Origin: CAWCDJ01 sp963796675
Lineage (GTDB): Bacteria > Acidobacteriota > Terriglobia > Bryobacterales > Bryobacteraceae
Assembly (NCBI GenBank): GCA_963796675.1
Contig: CAWCMS010000009.1
Coordinates: 1 to 64,000, forward strand
Direction of reading: 5' to 3'
Length of the DNA stretch: 64,000 nt
The notes under the pieces were generated by a model. The model had not been told where the DNA came from. It saw nothing but the letters and a program-made list of their open reading frames with translations, and ran no database searches. Below, one piece after another: positions 45,090-53,749 of the stretch. The translations under genes were made by a program, and so were the position numbers. Position 1 is the stretch's first letter; every line of letters starts with the position of its first letter.

Positions 45090-46294
45090 TGGAGAGTCTT
45101 CGAAAGGAGATCGAGGAACATGCCCACGTCGGTGACAATGCCGACGGCCTGGCCGGTACCGCGATCGCTGACCTTGGTGGCCACCGCCGGGTTGATGTCC
45201 ACGCACACGATCTTGACCCAGCTCGGCAGCATGTTGCCGGTGGCGATCGAGTGCAGCATGGAGCCCAGGCAGAGCACGAGGCCCGCGCCCTTGAGCTCGC
45301 GGGCGTAGGCATCCTGCGCGGCATTCATGTCGGTGATGGTGTCGGGCAGAGGGCCGTCGTCGCGCAGGCTTCCGGCCAACACGAACGGCACGGCCGCGCG
45401 AACGCACTCATAAAGCACACCCGACTTCAGGCGGCCCGAATCCACCGCCTGCTTCACCGATCCGGCGTGGTAAATGGCGTTGATGGCGCGCATGTGATTG
45501 CGGTGGCCGTGTTCCTCCTGCCTGCCGTCCGCCAGCCGGATACCGAGCGACGTGCCGAACAGGGCCGCCTCCGCGTCGTGGACTCCCAGCGCGTTCCCGC
45601 TGAGCACAGCCTGCACCCAGCCGCCGCGGATCAGCGCGGAGAGGCCGGCGACGCCGCCCGTATGTACGACGACCGGACCGGCCACCACGACGATCTTCTG
45701 CCCCAGTTCCCTGGCATGGTGTGCGAGGGCCGCGGTCTGGCGCACGGCAGTCTCCACCTGGCGCTCCGAGGAGATGCCGTTCGACATGAAGGCGAACGCC
45801 ATGCGGTCGCGCTCCTTCGATTCCGGCACGACGCGAATGCCGCGTAGTCCGACCACGATGCGGTCGCCCTGGCGCAGATCGCGGAGGCGGCGGCACTCGG
45901 CGCGGTCGCCGTCGACCACGATCATGGCGTCCATGCGCTGGTTGCCGGCCTCGACCCACTTCTGTCCGGAGCGGATGTAGGTGCGGTGGTTGGTGGTGGA
46001 GTAGAAGTTTTCGGGCGCGCAGCGATCGCGCTCGACCTCCCGCAACTCGGCATCGCCCGATTCGGCGGGAGAACAGCCGAGCTCGAGCAGGTCGTTGAGC
46101 AGCCGCCGCATACTGTCATCGTCGGGCGCCTCCACCTTGAGCCGCAGGTACGAGGGATCGCTATTGGTGCGGCCGATGCGGAACTGTTCCACCTCGAAGC
46201 GGCCGTGGTGTTCCACGACCTTATCGAAGATGTTCTCCATGACATGGGAGTCGATCAGGTGGCCTTCAGCTTCGACCACTTCCTGGATAGGCAT
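45086..46294 (-). CDS. LOR/SDH-domain protein (TIGR00300 family), probable ornithine cyclodeaminase
   Basis: This is a 402-aa protein of the family named after the lysine-ketoglutarate reductase/saccharopine dehydrogenase conserved region. The N-terminal domain (EVVEAEGHLIDSHVMENIFD; EQFRIGRTNSDPSYLRLKVE) and the C-terminal NAD-binding domain (VVAGPVVVHTGGVAGLSALI; GVHDAEAALFGTSLG) are intact. Archaeal members and the C-terminal domain of cyanobacterial AgrE convert ornithine to proline with release of ammonia, so that is the best guess. It is unrelated to classical Ocd. It is first in an overlapping operon with queF and the methyltransferase. Confidence 0.8.
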   Translation of the reverse strand: MPIQEVVEAEGHLIDSHVMENIFDKVVEHHGRFEVEQFRIGRTNSDPSYLRLKVEAPDDDSMRRLLNDLLELGCSPAESGDAELREVERDRCAPENFYSTTNHRTYIRSGQKWVEAGNQRMDAMIVVDGDRAECRRLRDLRQGDRIVVGLRGIRVVPESKERDRMAFAFMSNGISSERQVETAVRQTAALAHHARELGQKIVVVAGPVVVHTGGVAGLSALIRGGWVQAVLSGNALGVHDAEAALFGTSLGIRLADGRQEEHGHRNHMRAINAIYHAGSVKQAVDSGRLKSGVLYECVRAAVPFVLAGSLRDDGPLPDTITDMNAAQDAYARELKGAGLVLCLGSMLHSIATGNMLPSWVKIVCVDINPAVATKVSDRGTGQAVGIVTDVGMFLDLLSKTLQ

Positions 46295-46336
46295 ACAAAC
46301 CCCTATTGTAGCGAGGTCGGCAAGCGCGGCCCGCGG

Positions 46337-48292
46337 TCAGGCGCGAACAGGGGTTTCGGGGGCCGGATGCGTGGCTGCCGCCAGCACGGCTAGCAACTCG
46401 TGGACATGCATGGGCTTCGAAATGTAGGCATCCATGCCACACTCCAGACAATGTTCGCGGTCGCCTTTGATGGCGTGGGCCGTCATGGCGATGATCGGGG
46501 TGTGCCTGCCGGTGCCGCTTTCGGTCCGGCGGATGGAGGCAGCCGCTTCGAGGCCGTTCATTTCGGGCATCTGGACATCCATCAGGATGACATCGAATGC
46601 CTGGGACACCCAGGCTTCGAGCGCCTCCCGGCCGTTGCGGGCCAGGACAACCGAGTGGCCGTTCTTTTCGAGCACCTTCTTCATGAGCTGCTGGTTCACC
46701 GGATGGTCCTCGGCAACCAACACATGTAGCGGCCTCATGCTCGAGCCTGGCGGGCTCTCGGGGGCTTCGGGATGGGCCGCCGTGGGATGCGCCGCCTTGA
46801 GAAGGATCGTAAAGCGGAAGCAACTGCCTTCGCCGGGCCGGCTCTCGACCTGAATCGAACCGCCCATCATGGCGACCAGGCGGGAGGAGATCGTCAGCCC
46901 CAGGCCGGTTCCACCGAAGCGCCGGGTCATCGAGCCATCGGCTTGCGAGAACGGCTGGAAGATGACCTGCTGCTTCGCCTCCGGAATGCCGATGCCGGTG
47001 TCGCGCACGAAAAATGCGAGCACGCAGCCTTCGGAATCGGCACTGTGGGCAGACACGTGGATGTCGATCGAGCCTTCCGCCGTGAATTTGACGGCGTTGC
47101 CGGCCAGGTTGAGCAGAACCTGGCGCAGGCGGGTCTCATCGCCGATCACCGTCTCGGGGACGTCCGGCGCGATCCGCCACCGAAATTTCAGCCCCTTCTG
47201 ACGGGCACGCCATGCCAGCGGGCGGAGGGCGTCATCGAGGCAGGCCGATAAACGGAACTCGGCCGGGTCCAGTTCCATCTTGCCGGCTTCGATTTTCGAA
47301 AAATCCAGGATGTCGTTGATGATCAGCAGCAGCGATTCAGCAGAATTCTTGACGGTCTGCAGGTACTCCTGCTGCTCGCCGGAGAGGGAGGTTTCGAGCG
47401 CCAGCTCGGTCATCCCGAGGATGCCGTTCATGGGGGTGCGGATCTCGTGGCTGACATTAGCGAGAAACTCGCTTTTCGCGCGGTTGGCCTCTTCGGCGCG
47501 GTCCTTCGCCTCGCTGAGCTGCGCATTCACGCGGCGCAGTTCGGCGGTACGGATCAACACTTCTTCCTCCAGGCTCTCGCGGTGCTGCTCTAGCTCAAGA
47601 TCGCGGCTCTGGATGTTGGAGAGCATCTCGTTGAAGCCGTCGATCAGGGTACCTAGCTCGTCTTCGCTCGATTTGTGTGCGCGGATTCCGTAATTCTTGA
47701 GGACGCTCACGGCCTTGGCCGTCTGCGCGAGATGAATCACCGGGTCCGAAATCACTCGCTGCAAGCGGGCCGCGATCACAAAAGCGGCAGCACCGGCCAG
47801 AAGCATCACTCCCAACAGGATCTGCATCGAGAGATGGATCTTACGGTCCATATCCTGCAAGTCGAGCTCGAGGCGGATCCATCCGAGAAACTGGTCGCGC
47901 AGCAGAATGCGGCGGGCAACGATCAGGCGGCCGCCGACGAAGGCGGCTCCCTCTGCGTGCGGAGGCGCTTCGTCGCCATCCGTCTCGCCCCGGCGAAGGT
48001 AGGACGCAAAATGCTGGCCGGACGGGGTGTAGATTTCGGCCGAGGCGACCGAGGGCTGCGTCGTCAGGCCCTGCAGCAGCTCGACGGCCGCATTGGCGTC
48101 TTCAAAGACCAGTGCCGCGGCACAGTTCTCGGAAATCATGCCGGCAAGCACCTGCGCCTCGGTTCGCGCCGAATTGCGGACGGTCACGACTTCCCATGCC
48201 AGCAACACCGAGCACGCGACCAGCAGCGCGGCGGCGACCGTCAACATAATGACGGCTTGTAGTTTCTTCTTGAGACTCAACCGGCGGATCAT
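46337..48292 (-). CDS. Hybrid sensor histidine kinase with CHASE8-like sensor and receiver domain
   Basis: This is a 651-aa inner-membrane kinase. TM1 spans about 11-32 and TM2 about 157-176; between them is a CHASE8-like periplasmic sensor (NCAAALVFEDANAAVELLQG, then SAEIYTPSGQHFA). A HAMP domain is followed by HisKA with phosphorylated His282 (NVSHEIRTPMNG), an ATPase domain (NLAGNAVKF 395-403; DTGIG 431; GGTGLGL 460), and a receiver domain (523-640) with Asp529 and phospho-acceptor Asp572 (LMDVQMP). There is no output domain, so phosphate must pass to another protein. It overlaps the YfiR-like gene by 4 nt. Confidence 0.93.
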   Translation of the reverse strand: MIRRLSLKKKLQAVIMLTVAAALLVACSVLLAWEVVTVRNSARTEAQVLAGMISENCAAALVFEDANAAVELLQGLTTQPSVASAEIYTPSGQHFASYLRRGETDGDEAPPHAEGAAFVGGRLIVARRILLRDQFLGWIRLELDLQDMDRKIHLSMQILLGVMLLAGAAAFVIAARLQRVISDPVIHLAQTAKAVSVLKNYGIRAHKSSEDELGTLIDGFNEMLSNIQSRDLELEQHRESLEEEVLIRTAELRRVNAQLSEAKDRAEEANRAKSEFLANVSHEIRTPMNGILGMTELALETSLSGEQQEYLQTVKNSAESLLLIINDILDFSKIEAGKMELDPAEFRLSACLDDALRPLAWRARQKGLKFRWRIAPDVPETVIGDETRLRQVLLNLAGNAVKFTAEGSIDIHVSAHSADSEGCVLAFFVRDTGIGIPEAKQQVIFQPFSQADGSMTRRFGGTGLGLTISSRLVAMMGGSIQVESRPGEGSCFRFTILLKAAHPTAAHPEAPESPPGSSMRPLHVLVAEDHPVNQQLMKKVLEKNGHSVVLARNGREALEAWVSQAFDVILMDVQMPEMNGLEAAASIRRTESGTGRHTPIIAMTAHAIKGDREHCLECGMDAYISKPMHVHELLAVLAAATHPAPETPVRA

Positions 48293-48876
48293 TGCGACGA
48301 CCCCATGACGCTTTCACCGCGGATGACGGAGGCCAGGCTGAGCAGCTTGGAGCTGAGTTGCAGGTTCGCCCGTTCGGCCGCCTCCAGATTGATCTGGAGA
48401 TGGATGTGGTCGCCTACCAGGCACAAGGTGATGACCCCACCCCTCTCGCCGAACTCGGGTACATCGCCGACTGTCAGGACGGGCTCCCGCTTCAACGCAT
48501 CCAGGATCGAGGGGAGACGCCGCCGCTCCGACGCGCTGATGAAGACGATCTCGCAGCCTCCCACGTTGTCTCCCGCCTTGAAGCGACGGATGCGAAACGG
48601 ACGGCCGTCGGCGGTCTTATTCTGGACGATCCGGTCGAGACTCTGGCCGAACGGATCCTGGCCGACCACGCCGATGCACACAGGGCCAGGGCGAGATGCC
48701 CGGGGCCAAACGACAAAACTGGCAAACTTATACAGGAACGCCGCCTTGAGTTCGTATTCGCCCGCGGCCGGCGTGAACGTCGTCCACAGATTGCAGAGCA
48801 GCACGAAGGCGCAGATACGCCGCAGAGAGCGGGCGACGGCGACGGGCGTCTCCGAAGACACGGCTAGAAATTCCAC
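48289..48876 (-). CDS. YfiR-like periplasmic protein (DUF4154)
   Basis: This is a 195-aa exported protein. A hydrophobic N-terminus (ICAFVLLCNLWTTFTPAAG) precedes the family signature YELKAAFLYKFASFVVWP, then CIGVVGQDPFGQSLD and the C-terminal LVGDHIHLQINLEAAERANLQLSSKLLSLA. In Pseudomonas, YfiR restrains a membrane signalling enzyme in the periplasm. Here it sits between a TonB receptor gene (13-nt overlap) and a histidine kinase gene (4-nt overlap), so it probably relays an outer-membrane or periplasmic signal to that kinase. Confidence 0.88.
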   Translation of the reverse strand: MEFLAVSSETPVAVARSLRRICAFVLLCNLWTTFTPAAGEYELKAAFLYKFASFVVWPRASRPGPVCIGVVGQDPFGQSLDRIVQNKTADGRPFRIRRFKAGDNVGGCEIVFISASERRRLPSILDALKREPVLTVGDVPEFGERGGVITLCLVGDHIHLQINLEAAERANLQLSSKLLSLASVIRGESVMGSSQ

Positions 48877-50834
48877 CCGATCTTTCCGTAAAAGCTGCGT
48901 TCGGATTCGCTGGCCAGATACCCGGTCAGGTCCGGAAACTGGATGGTTCCGGGACGGAGCAGGTTCTGGCCGCCCACACTGAGCTCGATCGATCGGCCGA
49001 AGCGGCGGCCGATACGAAGATCGAGTCGCGCATAACCGGGGACGCCCGTGTCAGGGATCCCGCCGGTCCAGCCCATCCATTGGTCGAACTCCACGCGCCC
49101 GGGCAGGTTGAATTGCGATCGCACGCCGGCCGTGTGTACGGGCGCGAGCGGCGCCGAGCCCAACAGCGCGGCGGCCGCGGACGATGCATCTTTCCGGACG
49201 TTGAGGTGCAGATACGAATATGTGGGGCTGACCTTCCAGCGCGGTGTGAGATTCCAACTCACGGCCAACTCGCCGCCGTAGCTCAGAGCCGAAGCCAGGT
49301 TGTCATAGTACAGCGGTGCGTTCAGGATCGACGGCACGCCGGGTACCAGGCTCGCGGTCCCAGGCTCAAGCGTCGTCAGATGGTGATAGCTGGTCAGGAA
49401 CGAAGCCAGATCGAGGGCCAGCGATTTCGTCACCTGCGCCCGGTAACCGATTTCGAAATCGTTGGCCGCCTCGGGGTGGAAATGCGGATTGCCGATGAGG
49501 CGTACGATCTGCTCCACGCCGGCATACGGCGAGGAAGTGGACAGAATGGCATTGACCGACGTATCCACAGCCGAGGGCTGCCGCAGAGACCGGCTGGCTG
49601 CCGCCCAGAGGGTGTGGCGTTCCGATGGCGCCCAGGCAAGCCGCAGTCCGGGCTCTACGTCAAAACCGATGTAGGAGTCGTGCTCCACCCGGAGTCCGGG
49701 GGTCAGCCAGACATTTTCGGCAAGAGTGACCTCGTCCTGCAGGAAGGCGCTGGCCAGGTGGTCTTGCCAGGCGGGCATCGCGAGAGAGACCAGCGCTCCA
49801 TTGAGTATCGACCGGGAGGAGCGATAGCCGGCTCCCCACACCACGTCGTGGCGGGGACCGAATTTCAAGTGGTCCTGGAATTCGATGTCGAGATTCCGGG
49901 TGTTGTCGAGCACGCCGAATTCGGTGCGGCGATACTCGTCGTAATAAGCGCGCAGCTCGGTTTCGGAACCTCCGGAAAGGTGGTGAGACCATCGCGCCAT
50001 CAGGTCCCCGCCCTGGGCAGTCGACCGGCCGGCAATACCTGGGTCGGATTCGCCACCGAGGAACGAACAGCCGGCCATTTCGCCTTCGCGATCGGAGAAC
50101 CACTCGCCCTCGACCATCAGTCCGTCGTCACTCGAAAGGTTCCAGTCGGAACGGAAGCCTCCATGGACCCGCGTCCACGCATCGGAAGCCGCCCGTCCGC
50201 CGGGCAGCCCCGAGCCGCCATCGTGCCCGTACCTGGCAAACGCGCGGTAAGCGCCATGGTCTCCGGCGGCACCACCGTATTGCAGGGTGTCCCCAGCGTA
50301 GGTCTCGGTACCGGATGTCGCCGTCACCAGCGCACCGCGCGTATCGGCGGACGTCTTGGTGATGATGTTGATGACCCCGTTGACCGCGTTCGCTCCCCAG
50401 GTGGAGGCTCCCGGACCGCGAATGACCTCGATGCGTTCGATATCTTCTAGGGGCAGGTCGAGATGCTCCCAATACACTCCCGAAAACGCGGGAGTGTAGA
50501 CCGACCGGCCGTCGATCAGCACCAGCACTTTGTTCGAGTAGCGGGAGTTGAAGCCGCGGATACTGATGGCCCAAGTATGGGCGTTGATCTGCGCCACGTT
50601 CACTCCGGGCACCATTCGCAGCAGATCCGGTAGGGACAATGCTCCGGAGCGCCGGATGTCGTCCGCGCCGATGACAAAGACAGCCGCCGCAGTCCGAGAA
50701 AGAGACTGCTCCTTCTTGGAGACCGTGGTGACGCGAGTTTCGAGGAGTTGCTCCAGGCTGGCGTCCGCCAGCCCTCCCTGCCCAGCCCACAAAGAAGGGG
50801 CGGCGAGAAGGAGCATCCAAAGGCACTGCCGCAC
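48864..50834 (-). CDS. TonB-dependent outer-membrane receptor
   Basis: This is a 656-aa beta-barrel receptor. The signal peptide (CLWMLLLAAPSLWAG) is followed by a plug domain (about 40-160; LPDLLRMVPGVNVAQINAHT, SIRGFNSRYSNKVLVLIDGR, IEVIRGPGASTWGANAVNGV) and the barrel, which ends with Phe (YGKIGWNF), as required by the assembly machinery. The ligand is unknown; plug similarity to colicin I/vitamin B12-type receptors is only general. It heads a three-gene overlapping operon with the YfiR-like protein and the histidine kinase. Confidence 0.93.
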   Translation of the reverse strand: MRQCLWMLLLAAPSLWAGQGGLADASLEQLLETRVTTVSKKEQSLSRTAAAVFVIGADDIRRSGALSLPDLLRMVPGVNVAQINAHTWAISIRGFNSRYSNKVLVLIDGRSVYTPAFSGVYWEHLDLPLEDIERIEVIRGPGASTWGANAVNGVINIITKTSADTRGALVTATSGTETYAGDTLQYGGAAGDHGAYRAFARYGHDGGSGLPGGRAASDAWTRVHGGFRSDWNLSSDDGLMVEGEWFSDREGEMAGCSFLGGESDPGIAGRSTAQGGDLMARWSHHLSGGSETELRAYYDEYRRTEFGVLDNTRNLDIEFQDHLKFGPRHDVVWGAGYRSSRSILNGALVSLAMPAWQDHLASAFLQDEVTLAENVWLTPGLRVEHDSYIGFDVEPGLRLAWAPSERHTLWAAASRSLRQPSAVDTSVNAILSTSSPYAGVEQIVRLIGNPHFHPEAANDFEIGYRAQVTKSLALDLASFLTSYHHLTTLEPGTASLVPGVPSILNAPLYYDNLASALSYGGELAVSWNLTPRWKVSPTYSYLHLNVRKDASSAAAALLGSAPLAPVHTAGVRSQFNLPGRVEFDQWMGWTGGIPDTGVPGYARLDLRIGRRFGRSIELSVGGQNLLRPGTIQFPDLTGYLASESERSFYGKIGWNF

Positions 50835-50898
50835 GCTAGCCTTATCGGCGGGATCGAACGAGATGTTTAGAGGGGCGGCTTCTCGGGGCGGGCGGCAG

Positions 50899-51552
50899 CT
50901 ACTTCTCCGCCAGCCAGGCGAGGAACAGGCCGTCCGGCTCGACGTCTTCCCAGTAAGAGATAAACTGGCTCGAGACGCTCCGGCAATGTTGCCGCAGCAG
51001 ACGCTCCAGTTCTTTTCTGGTGAACCATTTCTCCCACTCGGGAGTCTCCAGGCGGCCCCACTGCTCGGCGTTCTTGTCGATGATCGCGATGCGGCCGCCG
51101 GGACGCACCACGCGGCAGATTTCGGCCACGGCCCGGTCGATCTCTACGGCGTGCTCGAGCGACTCGGTGGCGTAGGCGGCGTCAAAGTACGCCTCCTCGA
51201 ACGGCAACTCCGTCATCGAGCCGGCACGAGTGTGGATTCCGGGAGGGACGAAGCGAAGCATCTCCTCGGAAATGTCGAGGCCCCAGATCTCGGCCTCCGG
51301 CTCCTGCTGCTGAAAAACGCGCGCGAAGCGGCCCTTTCCGCAGCCTACATCGAGCACGCGCCGGCCGCGCAGGTCGCCCAGATGGCGGCGGATGAGTTGA
51401 ACGTGGTAAATCCGCGGATCGATGGTGGAGGGGAAATGCTCCTCGTTGCGGGACGCCTCGTCGAAGGAGGTCCGGATGCGTTCCCGCAATTCGGGGGTGA
51501 GGCGGGACGGACCCTCAGGCCCGCCCCGCCGAAAGAGGCGTTTCCAATCCAA
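50899..51552 (-). CDS. Class I SAM-dependent methyltransferase
   Basis: This is a 217-aa soluble methyltransferase. Motif I VLDVGCGKGRFARVF lies near residue 66, then IWGLDISEEMLRFV binds the SAM ribose, and ATESLEHAVEIDRAVAEICR plus VVRPGGRIAIIDKNAEQWG form motifs post-II and III. No substrate domain is identifiable. The start is 1-2 nt after the stop of the phosphofructokinase gene, so the two are co-transcribed. Confidence 0.87.
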   Translation of the reverse strand: MDWKRLFRRGGPEGPSRLTPELRERIRTSFDEASRNEEHFPSTIDPRIYHVQLIRRHLGDLRGRRVLDVGCGKGRFARVFQQQEPEAEIWGLDISEEMLRFVPPGIHTRAGSMTELPFEEAYFDAAYATESLEHAVEIDRAVAEICRVVRPGGRIAIIDKNAEQWGRLETPEWEKWFTRKELERLLRQHCRSVSSQFISYWEDVEPDGLFLAWLAEK

Positions 51553-51553
51553 G

Positions 51554-52738
51554 CTATGCCCGTGTCAGGAAGATCGGCAAGCCGAGCTTGTGATCGTAGT
51601 AGGGGCGATAGCGCTCGGTGTTGTACATGGTCGCGATCTCCACCTTGCGCGGCCCCAGGTTGGGATCGGGAATCGGAGCCATGGTGTAGCAGCCGTTGCT
51701 GATGGCGGTCATCAGGCCGTGCTTGCCTTCCTCGATGGCATCCATCGCCATGCCGGCGAAGGTCGCGGCCACCATGCGGTCCACGAAATCCGGGCTGCCC
51801 GAGCGAAGATCGTAGGTCAGGTCGCTGACGATGGTCTCTTCGCCGGTGGCGGACTTGATTTCATTGCTCAGATCTTCGGCCACGCTCATCTTTTTGCGAT
51901 GGCCGAAAGCGTCCGGCTCGCCGTATTCCTTCACGGTGTAGCCTTCCCATTCGGCGCCTTCGGAGAGCACGCAGAGGGAGTAATTGCTGGGATTATTGTG
52001 CTTGTCGGTCACCAGCAGTTCGATCAGCTTCGGCAGGCTTACCTTGTATTCGGGAATGCAGCAGCGAACCGAAGTGACATACGCGGTGTAGAGCGCGGTG
52101 TAGCCGGCATCGCGCCCGAACACGCGGAAGACGCCGATGCGCTCGTGCGAGCCGACCGTGGTGCGCTGGCGCTCGATGGCGTCCATGGCGCGGGAAATCG
52201 CGGTGGAGAAGCCGATGCAATACTCCGTGTTACGGACGTCGTTGTCCATCGTCTTGGGCACCGCGACGACCTTCATGCCGGCCTTGTCGAGCTCGGCGGC
52301 GTAGCTCAGGGTGTCGTCGCCGCCGATAGCGATCAGATAGTCGAGGCCCAGCGTGTCGATGTTCTTCTTGACCGCCGAAGTCACGTCGAAAACGGTGGAC
52401 GTGACGCCCTTCTTGGTGTTCTCTTTCTTGGGGAATTCCTGCCCCTCGAGAACCGGCGGCAGTTTCTTCATCTTCGACGGGTTGGTGCGCGAGCTATGCA
52501 GGTACGTGCCGCCCGTGCGATCGATGGTTCGGGTATTCTCCCGATTCAGCGGCAGAATATAGCGTGAGCGGCTGGCGGGATCGCGCAAGTCGACGTGCGT
52601 CAGGCCCTCCCATCCGCGCCGGATGCCGATGACTTCGCAACCGATTTCGCTCCCACGGTATACCACCGTCTTGATTACGCTATTAAGGCCAGGCACATCT
52701 CCGCCGCCCGTAAGAATACCGATCCGCTTCGCAGCCAT
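51554..52738 (-). CDS. pfp: 6-phosphofructokinase, predicted pyrophosphate-dependent
   Basis: This is a 394-aa phosphofructokinase of glycolysis. The first glycine-rich loop is ILTGGGDVPGLN (residues 8-19). Residues 139-143 are GGDDT and 161-167 are PKTMDND. Asp142 replaces the Gly of ATP enzymes and Lys162 replaces the Gly of PGTIDND, the pair that marks pyrophosphate-using enzymes. If so, the step is reversible and serves both glycolysis and gluconeogenesis. AAGGAG precedes the ATG at good spacing. Confidence 0.88.
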   Translation of the reverse strand: MAAKRIGILTGGGDVPGLNSVIKTVVYRGSEIGCEVIGIRRGWEGLTHVDLRDPASRSRYILPLNRENTRTIDRTGGTYLHSSRTNPSKMKKLPPVLEGQEFPKKENTKKGVTSTVFDVTSAVKKNIDTLGLDYLIAIGGDDTLSYAAELDKAGMKVVAVPKTMDNDVRNTEYCIGFSTAISRAMDAIERQRTTVGSHERIGVFRVFGRDAGYTALYTAYVTSVRCCIPEYKVSLPKLIELLVTDKHNNPSNYSLCVLSEGAEWEGYTVKEYGEPDAFGHRKKMSVAEDLSNEIKSATGEETIVSDLTYDLRSGSPDFVDRMVAATFAGMAMDAIEEGKHGLMTAISNGCYTMAPIPDPNLGPRKVEIATMYNTERYRPYYDHKLGLPIFLTRA

Positions 52739-52859
52739 GAATTGCTCCTTGAATCAGGGGTGTGCTTTCAGATTTGGAACTCTCATTATAAAGGATAGCG
52801 TCCGGAATGAAGCTTCTCAGAATCTTCCGGCGCAACTTTTTCGTTGCGGGTCCAGGACG

Positions 52860-52865
52860 TATAAT
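52860..52865 (+). promoter_or_regulatory. Perfect -10 element directly before groES
   Basis: TATAAT ends 6 nt before the groES ATG at 52872. No -35 match and no ribosome site were found, so transcription would start at or next to the ATG. No CIRCE-type inverted repeat is visible. Confidence 0.5.
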
Positions 52866-52871
52866 CGATGC

Positions 52872-53159
52872 ATGGACATACGCCCCTTGCATGACCGCGT
52901 CCTGGTGAGACGCCTCGAAGCAGCCGAAGAACGCAGCGGCGGGATCATCATTCCCGATACGGCGAAAGAGAAGCCGCAGCAGGCCGAGGTGGTCGCAGTC
53001 GGCGCCGGGAAGCTGCTCGATACCGGCGAGCGCGCCGAAGTAGCCGTGGCGCCCGGCCAGCGCATCCTGATTGGTAAGTACTCCGGTTCCGAAATCAAGG
53101 TGGACGGACACGAGTACCTGATCCTGCGCGAGGACGAGATTCTCGGCGTGCTCGAATAG
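52872..53159 (+). CDS. groES: GroES co-chaperonin
   Basis: This 95-aa protein forms the heptameric lid of the GroEL folding chamber. Signatures: IRPLHDRVLVRRLEAAEERSG, the mobile loop (ERSGGIIIPDTAKEKPQ), and the C-terminal KVDGHEYLILREDEILGVL. ATG 52872 is confirmed by homology. It is followed not by groEL but by an OmpH/Skp gene 47 nt downstream, so groEL must be elsewhere, or this is a second copy. See the TATAAT element immediately upstream. Confidence 0.95.
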   Translation: MDIRPLHDRVLVRRLEAAEERSGGIIIPDTAKEKPQQAEVVAVGAGKLLDTGERAEVAVAPGQRILIGKYSGSEIKVDGHEYLILREDEILGVLE

Positions 53160-53206
53160 GTGTGGTAATCTTGGGATTTACACCACCATTTCAGGAGTAC
53201 TACTAG

Positions 53207-53731
53207 ATGTTTTCATGGATGGGCCTCAGGCCTTCGCTGGTCTGCCTTGCCCTCATCGCTTTTTCCCAGATCGCCCCGGCACAGTCAAAAGTTGCGGTGA
53301 TCAACCTTCAGAAGGCCGTGTTCGAGACCGCTGAGATCAACAAGGCCAATACCGAGATGCAGGCCAAGTTCAAGCCTCGTCAGGACGCCATCGACCAGTT
53401 GCAGAGGGATATCGCTGCACTATCCCAGCAATTGCAGACTTCGGGGGATAAACTCTCGGCGCAGGCTTATGCCGACCTCACCGCGCAGGGCCAGCAGAAG
53501 CAGCGCAGCCTGCAGCGCATGCAGGACGATCTGCAGGCGGATGTGACGGCATACCGGAACGAAATCCTGGCCAAGAGCTCCGAGAAGATGACGACCGTCG
53601 TCAAGAAGATTGCCGAGGAAAAGGGTTACGACCTGGTGGTGGACGTTTCGACCACCCTCTACTTCAAACCGGCGATGGAGATTACAGGGGACGCGACGGC
53701 GGCCTATAACGCGGCCTATCCGGTGAAGTGA
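53207..53731 (+). CDS. OmpH/Skp-family periplasmic chaperone
   Basis: This is a 174-aa protein. The signal peptide (LVCLALIAFSQIAPAQS) is followed by KVAVINLQKAVFETAEINKA, the start of the Skp body, and long coiled-coil tentacles (residues 55-130; IDQLQRDIAALSQQLQTSG, QKQRSLQRMQDDLQADV). Skp trimers carry unfolded outer-membrane proteins across the periplasm. AGGAG lies upstream of the ATG. It probably shares a transcript with groES. Confidence 0.9.
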   Translation: MFSWMGLRPSLVCLALIAFSQIAPAQSKVAVINLQKAVFETAEINKANTEMQAKFKPRQDAIDQLQRDIAALSQQLQTSGDKLSAQAYADLTAQGQQKQRSLQRMQDDLQADVTAYRNEILAKSSEKMTTVVKKIAEEKGYDLVVDVSTTLYFKPAMEITGDATAAYNAAYPVK

Positions 53732-53749
53732 TCTAAAATCAGGCACGAG

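Noticed and set aside
49080..50450. A 456-codon open frame antisense to the TonB receptor gene
   Set aside because: It is a shadow of high-GC coding DNA. The translation lacks motifs, and the receptor on the other strand is certain.
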